From Callaeas wilsoni (taxonomy: Eukaryota > Chordata > Aves > Passeriformes > Callaeidae), in the NCBI GenBank assembly GCA_013398955.1, contig VWPU01011836.1:1-64000 (forward strand): a stretch of DNA of 64,000 nt, read 5' to 3'. Below are positions 23,791 through 36,888 of the stretch, one piece after another. Numbering within the stretch: the stretch's first letter is position 1; every line of letters begins with the position of its first letter. The notes under the pieces are model-generated. The model was not told where the DNA came from and did not search any database. It saw only the letters and a program-made list of their open reading frames with translations. Both the position numbers and the translations under genes were made by a program.

Positions 23791-26107
23791 ACATCTGTGG
23801 CTAGGATTTTGACGTTGTGATTTGTAGTTTCATCTTCTGCAAGGAAAGGAGATGCTCGTGAAAATGTTTTCCAAGCAGATCCCAGTGAATAATATAAATA
23901 CCTTGATAAAAGCTGATTGTCCCTTACGGGGGGAAAAGTTTCATTTTCATCACTGCAAATTGAAGCAGTGTTGGAGGTGGCTGCTTGCAACAGAGGCCGG
24001 GCTTGGCTCTGAGAGCTGAGCTCGTCCTTTCCCAGGAAAGGTTCTGGAGTGCAAATCCTGCCCTTCCAGAGTGGGTGGCAGCTGCATTAGGCTGTGTTCG
24101 TGCTGCTGATGGCTGGGGATCCCAAAGCAAGCAGCACCTGCGTTTAGGTGCAGCAGCGGAGGGCTTGGTGAATAGGATCTCATCCTCCTCATGCCCACCA
24201 GTCCAGACTGTTGTGGTCTTCTTGTTGGTGACTCCCAGTTGAATATTTTCTCTCGGGAAAATTTCTAGTGTGATTTTTTTCGTTGGATAGAAGTTGAAGT
24301 AAAAGAAGAGAAAAGTGCAAAAGGCCCAACCTGTGCCCTAAGAATAATGATCTGGCTCTGTACCCAGCGTGAGAAGGAGCAGAGCTGTTAAAGAGCTCAT
24401 CATTGCTTTGAAGTAATTTTTCAAAGTGGAAACACTCCTGAAACAGGAACCCGATGAGTCAGGTGCTGGTGGAAGTAAAAGTGAATGGAACACTTGCATT
24501 AAAGCAAGTTAACTGCACCATCCAGTTGGATCTGCATTGAAATTCATGAGCTCTGAGTTTTGTTCTTGTAACTTGAACTGGGTTGTATTTTTGAAGGAAT
24601 ACTCACTAAAATGCACATTGTGCTTGAGAGTTTTTCCAGGTGTGGATTTCCATGTGAAATAAGCAGTGGTAAAAATTTGTTGAGGCTGTCTTAAAACTGA
24701 ACAAATGGAGTTTCTCTGTGTTTGTCAGAGTTGGTCCCAGAAAGGAAACAGCACCCAGAAAGTTGTCCCCGTTTGTGCCATAGTTTGATGATGAATGCTG
24801 AAGCTTACACACTGTACGCCCTGGAATATAGCAACTCTGCAGTTGAGGGGAAAAAAATATCATCTTTCAGAATTTTCTTAATGCCAATGAACAAAGAGAG
24901 AAGATCAAAGCCAACCAATCAACCCCATTTTTTTGTTTTATTGAATTGATTTCTAAAGGCCCCCGTTACTATAGTAACTCCAGGAGGTCTTTTAATTACA
25001 AAATTTGTAAAAACGCTTTAATTATTCAGAAGTGCTCGCGGGGGGGTTGGGGGGCAGGAACAGTGGCAGAAATGCTTTTTAAAAATATGTAAAAAATTTG
25101 CAAACAAAGCTTGACAGACTTCCCACGAAGCACACCAGGGACTGACACACCATCAGCACAAACACGTGGAGTTCAAGTTCTCAGCAAGCAATCCCCTGTG
25201 AGAGGGTTCCCCTTTGGCTAAAGAGAGGCAAAAAAAAAAAATCCCCATCCCTGTCCAAATGAAGCACTTCCCTCTGCACAGATACAGATGGCAGAGCTTA
25301 TTCTTTCTCTGCCCTAAGTTTAATTACAGTGTATCTGAGTGGAGCCCTTGTGTTATCACATTAATTAGCAGTTTAGGGAACTGCTGGCTCCTGGGAGTGT
25401 GGGATTCCAGTGGAATACCAGTGTGTGGTGCAGGTACTGAGCTCTATCAAAGAGGAATCATTTAGCAATAACGAGCACCTTTCAAATAATAATTGCATTT
25501 AAAATAGATGCTGTCATCTTTTATCATCAGGTGCATTTCCAGAATGGATTTATACTCCAAACAGACTTGTATTTATGGTATCAGAGTAGAATTGGAGACA
25601 TCATGTGAGCAATTTTGAAATGCCATCTCTTGACTGGAATCCATGCTGAGTTGATGTATTTGGCAGAGCTGCTGGAGCTGTGGGAGTCACTGACACCCCT
25701 CAGGAATGCAGTAGTGAAATTTGGGTTCTGAATCTAATCTCTGGATTGAATTTGAGTTTTAGCCCAAACCTAAGTGCCTTTGCCTGTACTAAACTACTCC
25801 TCTTGCTTGGCTGTGTTGGAAACAGAGTCTGCTTCTCTTGGAAGCTCTTGCTTTGCAGTTTTCCATTTTTATTCCTTTTTCTGCTTACATGCTCCCTACT
25901 TTCCCCCTGTATGTCAAAACGTGTTTGCTTCTGTGGCACGGCCAGGGTTTAATCCTACGTTTCATATTGCCTGTTGCATTTCTTCAAGACTTGGACCCTC
26001 TGAAGTAACGGGAGTCGTAGGAATGTGGGCCAAGAAGTCTGGATTCTGTTAAATCTATGGTGCAAATGTAGGGGGGGAAGAAAAAGTTGTTGTTTTTTTA
26101 AAAAATC
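23791..26107. other. intron, unique sequence with an X-box-like palindrome
   Basis: Unique AT-leaning sequence. It contains the palindrome at 24965-24978 (separate entry) and a G7-TT-G6 tract at about 25040-25054. I see no gene. Confidence 0.5.
24965..24978. promoter_or_regulatory. X-box-like 14-bp perfect palindrome (candidate RFX site)
   Basis: GTTACTATAGTAAC is its own reverse complement and follows the GTTNCYATRGNAAC pattern bound by RFX transcription factors as a full inverted repeat. Flanks are CCCC and TCCAGG. A perfect 14-mer of this kind is uncommon by chance, but function is inferred only from the motif. Confidence 0.5.
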
Positions 26108-26202
26108 ATCATGGATTCATACGATGGTTTGGGTTGGAAGGGACCTTAAAGACCGTCTTGTTCCCCACCCCCTGCCATGGGCACTTGCACTAGACCAGCT
26201 TG
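26108..26202 (-). mobile_element. CR1 LINE 3'-end fragment (about 95 bp)
   Basis: The plus strand shows ATGGATTCATACGATGG, then GTTTGGGTTGGAAGGGACCT, a CCCCTGCCATGGGCA motif and ACTAGACCAGCTTG, in the order of a reverse-complemented CR1 3' terminus. It is severely 5'-truncated, as usual for CR1. Confidence 0.92.
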
Positions 26203-27117
26203 ATTTTTTTTCATTCTTGAAGAAACTAGTTAGTGTCCAGTGTTGGAAATAATAGAAATGAGGAATTGCTACGCTGTATAAAATAATAATGGGTGTGGAT
26301 ACTATCCTGACCTTGGTAATTATTAGCACTTTTCTCTCAGCCTCTTCGTTAACCCCTGGTGGTAGCACCGCGGTTTGAAGTGCTTGCATTGTTGTAAGGC
26401 ATGACTGGGTTCCAAACAGGTTTGGTGAGGTTTGTTTTCGTCCTTGGAAAGGCATCCCGAATATCTGCTGCAGGTAAAGATGCAGGTTTCGAGCAGAGGC
26501 ATCCCAGGAACTCAGTGGGAGATGAAGTTCAACTTTTCCTTGTCAAACAGCAAGTGCTCTGAAGGCCTGGGAACAACTCCCCCTCAGCCAGTTATATTAA
26601 TGAAAATAAAATACTTTGAGTCTTTCAGAATCTCTGTTACATGAAATTTGTCCTTGCTTCTGAAACAAACAAGCAAAATGACCTTACTGCTACCGTGGGA
26701 GCGTTACTGGTTTTATTCTTTCCTACTGGTGCAGTTCCTGGTGCTCCAAGGGACATCCTGTACCTGCTGTTTACAGAACATGGGTTTGTATCAAGCAGAA
26801 CAATAAGGGGTGTTTGTTAACCCCTCTGGGTGGTTTGGGGTGAGCTGCATTGCTTGGCCAGAATGAAAATGCACCACAGGTTACTGGAAAGGTTCCCCCA
26901 AGACTCGAGTGTTTACACAGTGCCAGCAGGCTGCAAAATGATTCCCCCGAGATGCTTTCGCAAACACCACCCTGGTAGTGGATGCTTTTTCACGTTTCTC
27001 AAACTCTGGGATTATGTAAATCCAAGGAGTTGTGGTTGGTGAATTCCTGGGAAAGAACTTGTTCCCTCCTTAAGTCCAGTGTAAGCTGTGAATGGACTGT
27101 GTGAGTACTGAGAAAAC

Positions 27118-27258
27118 GGGAATTTTCTTTACCTGAGGAATAATCCACGCCAATGCGAAAGGAAGGGAATTTTCTTTGCCTGAGGAATAATCCACGCCAA
27201 TGCGAAAGGAAGGGAATTTTCTTTACCTGAGGAATAATCCACGCCAATGCGAAAGGAA
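27118..27258. repeat. 47-bp unit, three exact tandem copies
   Basis: Copies start at 27118, 27165 and 27212, each beginning GGGAATTTTCTTT and ending GCGAAAGGAA. The only difference I see is ACCTGAGG versus GCCTGAGG in the middle copy. The array ends about 30 bases before the CR1 fragment. Near-identity implies recent expansion. Open frames across it repeat the same peptide and are not genes. Confidence 0.95.
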
Positions 27259-27284
27259 TCATGCTGTGCTCGCTTCTGGGGCCC

Positions 27285-27535
27285 TCCATTCCAGAAGGAC
27301 AGCAGGGGCTGGAGTGAGTCTAGAGAAGGGAATGGAGCTGGGAAAGGGTCTGGGGGGCTCAGCCTGGAGAAAAGGAGGCTGGAGGGGACCTTCGGGCTCT
27401 GCACAACTCCCTGACAGGAGGGTGCAGCCAGGTTGGGCTCTGCTCCCAGGGAACGGGGACAGGACAAGGGAAAAGGGCCTCAAGTTGCACCCAAAGAGGT
27501 TTAGTTTAGATAATTCGGAAAAATATTTCCATGGA
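27285..27535 (+). mobile_element. CR1 LINE 3' fragment, passerine-type
   Basis: The order of motifs is that of a CR1 3' region on the plus strand: GGGAATGGAGCTGGGAAAGG, then GGGGGGCTCAGCCTGGAGAA, the GGGCTCTGCACAACTCCCTG segment, a CTCTGCTCCCAGGGAACGGG segment, and GGGCCTCAAGTTGCACC followed by AGGTTTAG. It lacks the final 3' end, so it was interrupted or eroded after about 27535. Confidence 0.9.
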
Positions 27536-27649
27536 CTTAGTCCTTTATTGGCTTGCAGAAGGTTATTTCTCAGTTTGTGAAGCGAGCTAACGGTACCGAG
27601 TTTGAGGACTCAGAATTGTGAGAAGCCCTGGTTTATCCTTGGTTTTTAA

Positions 27650-27670
27650 AAATTGTTTTCAAAACAATTT
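27650..27670. repeat. perfect inverted repeat, 10-bp arms
   Basis: AAATTGTTTT, one C, then AAAACAATTT. It could form a small hairpin or cruciform; AT-rich, so chance is plausible. Confidence 0.8.
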
Positions 27671-28439
27671 ATAAAAAAAGGGGTAAAAAACCCGCTAGAG
27701 TTCTGCAATGAGGACTGTTACTTGAGTGTTCTTGTGATACAAGAAAAGAGCAAATGTCTTTGTATAACATCACAATATATCAAGAAAAGTGGAAACCACT
27801 GTTTGAATGATAACTTTTAATGGTTAAAAGTAGCACGTCTGTTGTGTCTTAATAGCACAACCCTCCTTAAGGTTCAAAACTGCCACAGATGATGAAGTTT
27901 CCATTAAAGGATAATAAAGTCTCTCTGTCAATGTGACAAAAGCGCTCCCTTATCTCTTTGGAATAAGAATGCTCTTTGAAGAGCTTCATAAAAGGCTGCG
28001 CTATGAAATAAGTCTGGTGGATGGTTGTTTTGAATTTCTATAAAGTGCATCAACCCAAAGGCTAAAGGGATTATCTGGGAAGTGCCAAAATGTGAAAGAT
28101 GAGTGCTTTCCTTCTGTGCAGTGAATGACATCTCTTTAGAAAGCACAGGTATGATTTGTTCTCGTCTCTTTGGGAATGGTTCCGTGAAATCAGCGGAGCC
28201 TCTTGGAGCCGAGGGGTGCAGCTACAGTGGAGCCCATTCAGCTTATCTCAAATGTAGGTCTGGAGTGTGAATCACTAATCAGAATCCTCATCCAGCACAT
28301 TTATCCACCTCTGGCACTGGAACACCTTCCTTCTTTTAGCTTTCCTTACGCCTTTAGGTGAATTAATGTGGCCAGGAGCAGGCATTTTGCACAAGTGAAT
28401 TTACTTAAGAATTGCTGTCCCTGACCTGAGCGTTTGCAA

Positions 28440-29560
28440 GTCTGAAATCAGAGGTGGGTTGGATCTGATTAGTCGTATTTAATGTTTATGCATTAATTTT
28501 TATTATTTTATTCATAAACTATCTAAATAATAAGCTTTTACTCAAAGGCAGTGGGAGCGAGGCTGAGGAGGGGAGTACATTTTGCTGACTATTGGCCATA
28601 TACACAAAAATTATTTTAATTTTTTTTTTAACTAGCAAGGAAGAAACTGTTTCCATCTCATCACATTCCTTGTGTGCCAAAAGTGTAAAAGCCCCTTTAA
28701 GAATGAACAAATTTGGAAATAATTGCCACAGCACTGTGCTTTTATGATGGATATATCTCTGAAATCAAAAGCAATGTGAAACTTATTCACCAAAATTCAA
28801 GTTATTAAAACCTTTGAATGGTTTTGGTGCTTTTTCATTCATTAAATGCCAGGACTCTGGGGAGAAAATAAAGGGATGTAGGTGAAAGCTGCGAATTCAG
28901 ATTTCCAAGCCCCTATCATTCCCAATTAGGTTTGGCAAATGGTAGAACAAAATTAATGATGCCAAATTATCCTTCAGTGCAGTGTGTGATAGCTTAACTC
29001 TTTTAGCTGTTCCAGGGTTGTAAATGATGAAACTGATAACACACTAATGTGATCCTTTCAGGCTCCTCGTTTATATTAATGAGTTTTAGTCATCTAAGGC
29101 AAACTGATAACCGCTGATTAATAGCTCAGCAACTTCCAGACTGGCATCAAAGCCTCATCTCTTTTTTCTTTTTCGCCCCCCTCCCTTTTTATTTTTTTAA
29201 CTCTTTGATGGGTCAGGAGTTAAGACAGTTAACAATTAACTCCGAGCTTAATTGAAATCCAGATGTTAAACTTTTAATGGAAGTTAATTTAATTCTGGTC
29301 TCTATGGTTATAGCTGATTTCAGTCCGATTTTTGTTTTAAGAAGGTTTGAACTTGCAAAACAAGAGTGTGATTTGTTTCACAATTTTTTAAAAATTTATT
29401 TCTTGACATTTGCAGTCCATTGAAGAAGTCTTTTAAAACAAACACTGGACAAAGTTATCTCAGAAGCATCAAATCACTGCCAGCAAAAGCAGTTAAGCCC
29501 CATAGAAAATCTCAAAATTAGCAAGAAGAGACAAACTGCTTAAGTCTTTAAGTTGTTTTT
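28440..29560. promoter_or_regulatory. candidate conserved non-coding region (AT-rich, homeodomain-core dense)
   Basis: About 1.1 kb with no repeat or transposon relics and an unusual density of TAAT/ATTA cores, for example in 28490-28530, 28945-28970, 29075-29135 and 29225-29290. Such texture is typical of deeply conserved developmental enhancers, but conservation cannot be seen from one sequence, so this is a suggestion only. Confidence 0.2.
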
Positions 29561-32500
29561 AATTTTTTTATATATTTATATGAAGAACAGACACCACATT
29601 TTCTGGACACTGTCATGATAGAGACCAGAGTGAGAGTTACAGAAGTCAATTAACCATCACTTGGTTAAGAAAATGAATTGAGGGGTTTGGAAGAAAAATT
29701 ATGGGGAAATAACAATCCAGGATACAGGATTGACCAAAGCTCTTGGAACTGTCAGTGTAAAACATTCTGTTAATAAGAGATCATATTACTGTGGGGTTTG
29801 CTTACACAAATACCTCCATGACACTGCCAAACATTCCACTTCTGAAGCCGAGGTGTTCAGAGCCAAGGAGACAACAATTTAGAGGAGCGTTTGTGCAATT
29901 ATTGTCACAAATGCTCTGCACTTTTCCTGGCCTGCTTATTAAAAATTACATCAAGCAGCTGAAGTTCTTGCCCTGACATTGATAATCCAGGTCAGCTTCT
30001 GCTTCTCAGTCAACTGCCTTCATTGTTCTCCAGGAGGAATATTGCTCCAGATTTCCAAATAAGCCGTTCCTCGAAATAAGGAAACCTGATCTGCTGAGAA
30101 GTCCGGGCCTAGAGATCAAAACCAGCATTCTTTAATCAGTATTTCTTTAGAGTATAGCGATGTGGACACTTCTTCTTGGTGCCTGGAGTTTTAAGGCTGT
30201 CCCACAAATTATAGGAACTAGATTTTGCAAAAAACCAATCTCACTGGAGAAAGGGGGTTGTTGGTGCACGTTTTAGTCATCACGTTAGATCGAGACATCT
30301 TGCAATCACTGGATATTCCACACAACATCTGCTGGAAAGATAACTCCATTGTAGTGGAAATGAAATGCGTATTTTAAGTTCAGGCAGTTTTGTATTGTGT
30401 TGTCAGTGATGGAGAGGCAAAATAAATGTGAAAGCCATTTAAAAAGCCTGTGTAAAACGTGCCTGGGTGCTAAAGGATGTTGTCCTCTAGAATTAGACCC
30501 CAAATCTGACTCTCTTGTTGGATTGACTGGGTTGTTTCTAATCTTAACAGTTCTTTTCATCTTTCGAAACTAGAGTTTGAAAAAGAACTTTAATATTCTG
30601 CAGCAGAATTATACATCTGAACAATTGAGCATCTGCTGCCGTTTGGGATTGCTTCTTCCCTTGGAAAGTGCCCGGGTTCCGAGTGTGCTGGTGTTGGTGG
30701 TGCTTGGGGCAGCTTTACCTTTTTGCTCAGTTTTGAAGAGGCTGGGCTGAATTTAAAGTTCCCCCTAACTCAAGCTGAGCAGGTTCTGTTTGACCAGGTG
30801 AGTTTCCTGGGCAGTGTTAAGTAAAGACCTGCATGGCAGAAATAAGGTAACTACAGCGTGAGTTCTTAAATTCCAAATTTTCTCCGCAGAGCTGGCATAA
30901 GTTTCAAATACCAAAATTAATAATAAAAATAAGACATTAATAGGTGATGGTATAAAAGTTTTAATGCTTATGTTTGGCATCCTTTTAAATGTTCAAGATA
31001 TTAACCAGAGAACAAAAGAGGACTAATATAAGGAACTTAATGTGAATTACTGAAGCCTTTCAGCTAAATCAGAAGGACCCTTCTAGCAGAAGATACATTC
31101 TGTATTGTTTTGATGTTGATGATAGTCCTGGAATGCTAAAGAGTTCTTATTTGCAGGATCGAGGCTTGATTCTTTTAGCACCTTCAATGTTCCAAAATCC
31201 TAGCCTGGCTATTCAAAAGTTAGGAGCCTGATTTTTAATACAGAGCAAAACAACAAACCTTAGTTCTGCTTAGGTTTGTTTTCTGCTATTTTTAGCCTGC
31301 AGTGTTTAAGTTGTTGTCCTTGTCTGTGAAGAATAAGATGGATGTTTTGCCTTTTTTGTTGTTGTTCTTCTAAAGAATATTTTTCTGCTCATTTAACGCT
31401 TGTGGTTGAGAATTGGAGAAAGCCCCAAATTTGCAGTAGAATGGCAACTCCTGATTGTTCTGGAGCCTTGGCTTCCGCACTGAAGACTGCTAAAAGCTTG
31501 CATAGCCCTAATAAGAATTAGTAATTCGCTAAATCTTGCTTTTACTGAGTCCATAGCATGTGCACAAAGTTCCATCGGGAAAGTCTCACGATTGCTTTCT
31601 GGATCTGCTGTTTCTGTTTATTCAGAGCTTTGTGCCAACCTCTGTCACCACTTACATACAAAAACTGTTGTAGCAAAATCCTTAACATCTATTTAATTTT
31701 TTCAAATGAGACAGAAGAGGAATCAGCCTCTTTTGTAGTTGTCCAGAGATGCTTGAGTGTCCTGTGAGTCGGTCAGAGACAATTCAGGGTGCAGGTTTGT
31801 GTTGCACCGAGTTCAGCCCAGGTTTGGGCTGCCAGTGAAATGAGATCCTGTTCTGCTTGGGCCAGCCATGTGCTCCCTCTGTTTGTGTTTGCTCTGGCAG
31901 CTCTGACTGCGGGCAAGCTGGATCCCTTTGCTGACCTAATGGAAAACTGGCTTCCCAAACTGTAAAAGCAAGTTTTCTATTGGACTGGATTCTGAGATGC
32001 AAAACTCTGCGAGGCTCAGGGTGCAGATCTGCTCCTCAAAGGGAAAAAGAAAATAGGATTTCACCTTTTGACAGCAGCCAGCATAATGTGACCTCAGTGA
32101 TTAAATTCTGATTGCACCCGGCTGAAGTTTACAGAATAATTTGGATCTTTTTAAAACGTCCTTTGGTACCTCCAGGTGAGATGCTGGTTTCCGTGTTGTT
32201 GGATGTGAGCTGCCCTGACATCCACATGTGGAAACACTGGAATGGGTGGAATTTGACAGGCAAATATCCCGTCCTTTGTATCGCTGACTCACCCCGTGCC
32301 AGTGCATCACCTGCAGTCCCGGGCAGCTGTTACATCACGGGTATTTCCTAGAGAAGGATGAGATAAACATGAAACTTCCCTGCAGCCTTATCAGAGGGCG
32401 TGGAAGAAGTCTCGAAACACCTTTCTTTGAGTCAGAAGCAGGAGGAAGCTGCAGCCCAGGTCAGAGTTCTGGGTGAGTGCTTCGCTCTTGAGTTGGTGAC

Positions 32501-35500
32501 AGACTTAACCAGCAGGAAACTGCAATCTCCAGCATGAAAACAAATGCTTTATCCCCTCATCTCCTGTGGACTAATCTCATCTTCCTGACTGGTGCTGCGT
32601 GAAGGAGTGGATGGACTCACTTCTTTCTTTTCTCCTCGAAGCTTTATGCAAGATCCCATCTCATTCTGCTCCCCTTTCCGTTCGCTCTGATGTACGTCAG
32701 GAGTAACTCTGTTTGAAGTCAAGGTGTTCACAAAGCAGAACATTATCCTTTATTCCTGGAAGTAGTCCCTGCAGGTAACCCTGGAGAACATGCACTGCAG
32801 AATCAAACCTTAAATCAGTGGAAATTGTGATTTCTTTGACAAAGTTTATGGTGGGAACAGATACTATAAAGAGTATATAGTAATAAACATAGGACTGTTA
32901 TAAAACTCTCTGTATCACTCTCCTACCCCTTAGCAGAGGAAAGTAGAATAAATAAGTTAATTTTCTGCTTTTAAGAGAGCAGTATCCCTGCAAGGTCTGT
33001 CCCAGACCTGTGCGCAGACCCAGCCCGGTGCAGCTGCCCTTGGAAGCTCTTACCCTGGAGAGGAGTGAAGCCCCACTCAAGCCCGTGTTCGCACATTTTT
33101 TAGGGGGACTCTTACAGAAATTCACTTTGCTTTGTGCGCTGCAGATCAAGGTTCTTTGTTACAGTAGCTGCTAAAAAGAGCTTTATCAGGTTACTCTGCT
33201 TTGTGGCTGGTTCTTGCATCTGTCTCTGTTGAGCGTTTCCCTGTTTATTGCAAGGGCAGTCCAGTCCTGCAGCTGTGCCTGTGCTGAGCTGTCCCACAAG
33301 CAGGAGTTTGCAGGGAACAACCTTCCCAGTAAATCCTCTCCTCACAGTGCCCTCTGCCAGGCACTTGTTTTAACTGGCCTGAGCACATGTATTGTGGTAA
33401 AAGTTGGTTAAAAAAAGGTCCAAATCGTGCTATCGAATATAAGCCGACCACTGGAAATCAAAATGTACAATCCCAGTTTGGTGTGTAAAGCATGCAGAAA
33501 TATCTTACGGCTGTGGTGCAGGTCCTTGTGCTTTACCTGCTTTTGTTCAGGTACAGAATTAGGGGTAACAATAATAAACAGCCTCTCGTGGCTCACAAGT
33601 GCATTTTCTGAAGCTGCTTTTTCATGTTAATACAGTTCATTGTTAATATACAAGGAACAAATGCAAATCTGTCGGCCAAACTCCAGGCTTTTTAATGAAA
33701 ATTGAATTTAGTGTCACAACACTGGAAGCAAGAGCAGAGGCTGTGCTTTGACACTGGGAAGAGAGCAGGAAATTCAGATGGCTCATTCTGGTTGGCCCTT
33801 TGTTGGAGGTATTGTTTACTAGTACTGAGTTTTACATTCAGAAAATATTATTATAGTATACAATTAATTTTCCTTAATGTGTCTTTTTCCTTACAATTGC
33901 TAGATTTCTTAATTTTCAGTTTGCAGGTCTGCTCAATGAAAGGGATGGAAAGTGAAAAAGTTGTTTTGATCTCTTTCAGCGTAACCTCTGGCCAGAAATT
34001 CATGATATTACAGAACAGGAAGGAAAAAAATGAGAGCAATGTGAAAGCTCTTGGTGTTGTGAGTGGAAGCCCTGCTCCCTGAAGGACAGAGCTATTTCAT
34101 GTCCCCCTATTCCAGTGGAGCATTACAGCCTATAATGCAGCAGTTATTTTGTTGGGTAGGTGTTTCATTACCAACCTGGGCCTTGGAGGTGATGAGAGAA
34201 AATTTGTCTTGACCTTCCAGGGAAGCCATAAAAGAGAAATGATGTCTAAACAATAAATGTCCAGGAGAAATGGGGAATGCCTGATGGTGTTGCACTTAGC
34301 TTCCGTGACATCTGGGCATTGTAGGATAAAGAGCTGCTATGTGGATCGCTTCAAAAGTAGGAATATTTTCTGTTGTTCCTCTGCATTTTTGACCTTCCTT
34401 CTCCTGGTTCAATCCCTATCAAATAGAGTTTAATCTTCTTTTTTTTCCTGCAGAATGTGCATTTTCCTGGTTTTCCCTTCAGTCTGGAGCAAACCATGAA
34501 AAGCAGATTTGGAAAAAAACCTTTTGATTCCAAAGTGAGGGTGATGGGATCAGGTTTTTATTTGCTGTACTTTGCCATATGTGCAGCATTTGGGATTGGG
34601 AGCCACCCAAGAAGGAATCTTGCCTTCTTCCTTTGATCCTGTGACAGTAGAACCAATAATTGTGTGGGAGAGAACATGCAGGAGTAGCTGTGGTGACGCA
34701 TGGCCCTGCTCTGGATTGATGCTCGGGGGTAGAGTGCAGGTTGCTCTTGGTTTGGGATGTTGTGGTTTTGGGTTTTTTTTTTCCCCCCATCATTTCCCAC
34801 ATTTAAATGTAATAATTTCCAGGACCGGCAGTTGAGGTTGTCATCATTGCAAAGTTCCAAAACTTGTAATTCTGTTGTGTTGGTCAGTCCCTTGTTGAAT
34901 ATTCATATTGCTTTCTATGCTTTTGCTCTTTCAGATTGTTTTGATTTCCTCTGTGAGGGATCTATGGTAAAACTGATTTTAATGAAAAATGAGTGTTCTA
35001 GTGTAAATAGTCCATTAAACCATCTCATTTTTAAAATCTTTCCTTCCAAGCACGTATGAGCGTTGCCATGTGCTGCTGTTCCTATTTTGTGTTCCTCTGG
35101 GTGTAGTGGAGACGGCGATTCTCTTTTGCCAAGTGAATGTACTGCCCCCCCGAAGAACTGCAGATCTGGGCAGATAAATGAACATTATGTTGGGGTTCAG
35201 TGTTCCCAAGAAGCCTTGTGTAACATTATCCATCCTAGCAGAGTGTAGGAGTAACTTGATTCTATCTGTCTGGAGTGATCTGCCTCATTCCCTGGAGTTT
35301 TACAGCCTCAGCAATCGCAGATACCGATCCATCAGCCGTGGGTGCTTGAAGGGTTTCTGCTCACGGCTCTGATTCTTGGATAGAGTGAATCCTTTAGAGA
35401 AACGAAGGCTGAGCAACTCCTCTGTGCTTTATTGCGTCTTCAACTCTGCCAGGCGGGTCTCTCGGGCTCCGTAGGGTTTGGAGCGGTGTTTCTCGGCACG

Positions 35501-36876
35501 ACAGCCGATGAGGAAGGGCTCAGAGCAGGGTTTTCAGGCAGGTGCAGAGCAGAACTCGACAGCCAGGTCCTTCAGCTGTGGCATCTGAAGTGCGGTATCA
35601 GTGAGAGCAGGGGCTGCTCAGCTCAGAGCGCTGCTCCCTCCTGCACAGATAAGGAGCGACTTCAGAAACCGCTGATAAGGAGATAAGCAGGGCCTTGCCT
35701 CTTTTTGAAGTCAGTTTGTAACTTTAGGTTCCCACTGGGAAAGGAAAATCCCATCTGATACCTCGGCCCCAAAATGTTGCCTCTGCTAATTCGGGCTTGG
35801 AATGTAAGGAAGCACAAATGAAACTGTCCAAAAGCCTCCTTTCGACACAGGAGCTCGCTCCTGATGCTTTCCATCGTGCCTGTTGTGTTTCTGAGGTTCT
35901 CCTCCTCCAAACATAGCTGTACTCCTCTTCCTCCTCCATTTCAACCTCACTTTTCCATAGCTGGGAGTCTTCATCAGTGGATTCCCCCAATACGACTCAA
36001 AGCACATTTAATTTCTGCAGACTGAGTGCTCTTCCACTGAACTGACCTCGGTGACCTGCCCTAAATCCTCTTTCTGTTCTTGAGGCTTCCTCAGGTTCTG
36101 TTCTCCTTCCTTCAATTATCTTTCTCCACTGATTTCTTTCTACCTTTTCACAGCTCCTTTCCACATACCTGCAGATACTGAGGATTGGATTATTGCAGCC
36201 TTATTTTAGTTTTTGTCTCTTCCTTGGGTGTGGCCTTTTGCCCTTGGTAAATGTTTGTTGTAGAGCAGCTTGTGGGAGCTGCCATGTCCCTGTGATGAGG
36301 TTGTGCCTCTGACTTCACCCATGGCTGGCCCTGCTCGGCTTGGAACCACAGGGCCAGTCACATCCTGTCTGAACCTTGTCATCTTTTTAGGGAGAAAAGA
36401 GGTGTCTGAACTGATTTAATGAGTATTGGTGTGGAGGTTTCATGTGACTGGGGGTAGTACACAGCTCTGGGGGCAGTGGGAGTGTGAGAGATAATTTGTA
36501 AAAGCAGAAACTTGATGAGTTGAGAGGACAGAAAGTGTGATTCATCACTTCATGTTACTATTATAGACTTAAATCCCCAGGAGTGGCTCTAGTGTTAACT
36601 GAGCTCAGCTGAGAGGTGGTTCTGATCATGGAAAGAGCTTCCAGTTCTTCTCAGGACTTCCAGACAGCCTGGGTACCACGCTGACATCACGATCACTGTC
36701 AAAAATATACACTGTCAACGTGTATGTTCGTGCAAAAAAGATTTACGCTTGTGATCCCTTATCTCATGACAGATGTCTTGCTTTACTGTGCCTCAGAACA
36801 GCATCACTGCTGATATGTTTTCTCTGCTTTTTTACTGCCTGTCAGTCCCTTGGCTTTGCCATAAAGTTGTGGTTTT

Positions 36877-36888
36877 AAAAAAAAAAAA
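36877..36888. repeat. A12 homopolymer
   Basis: Twelve consecutive A followed by CAACATTAAATG. No adjacent retroposed sequence recognised. Confidence 0.8.

Larger units (their letters stand above)
27536..36876. other. intron, unique sequence, no gene seen
   Basis: No transposon or gene recognised. A perfect inverted repeat with 10-bp arms around one base is at 27650-27670. A long AT-rich, repeat-free stretch runs from about 28440 to 29560 (separate entry). Open frames are short, overlapping and without known domains. Confidence 0.45.

Noticed and set aside
26999..27580. Open frames with internal peptide repeats
   Set aside because: The peptide repeats come from the 47-bp tandem DNA repeat and the adjacent CR1, not from a protein.
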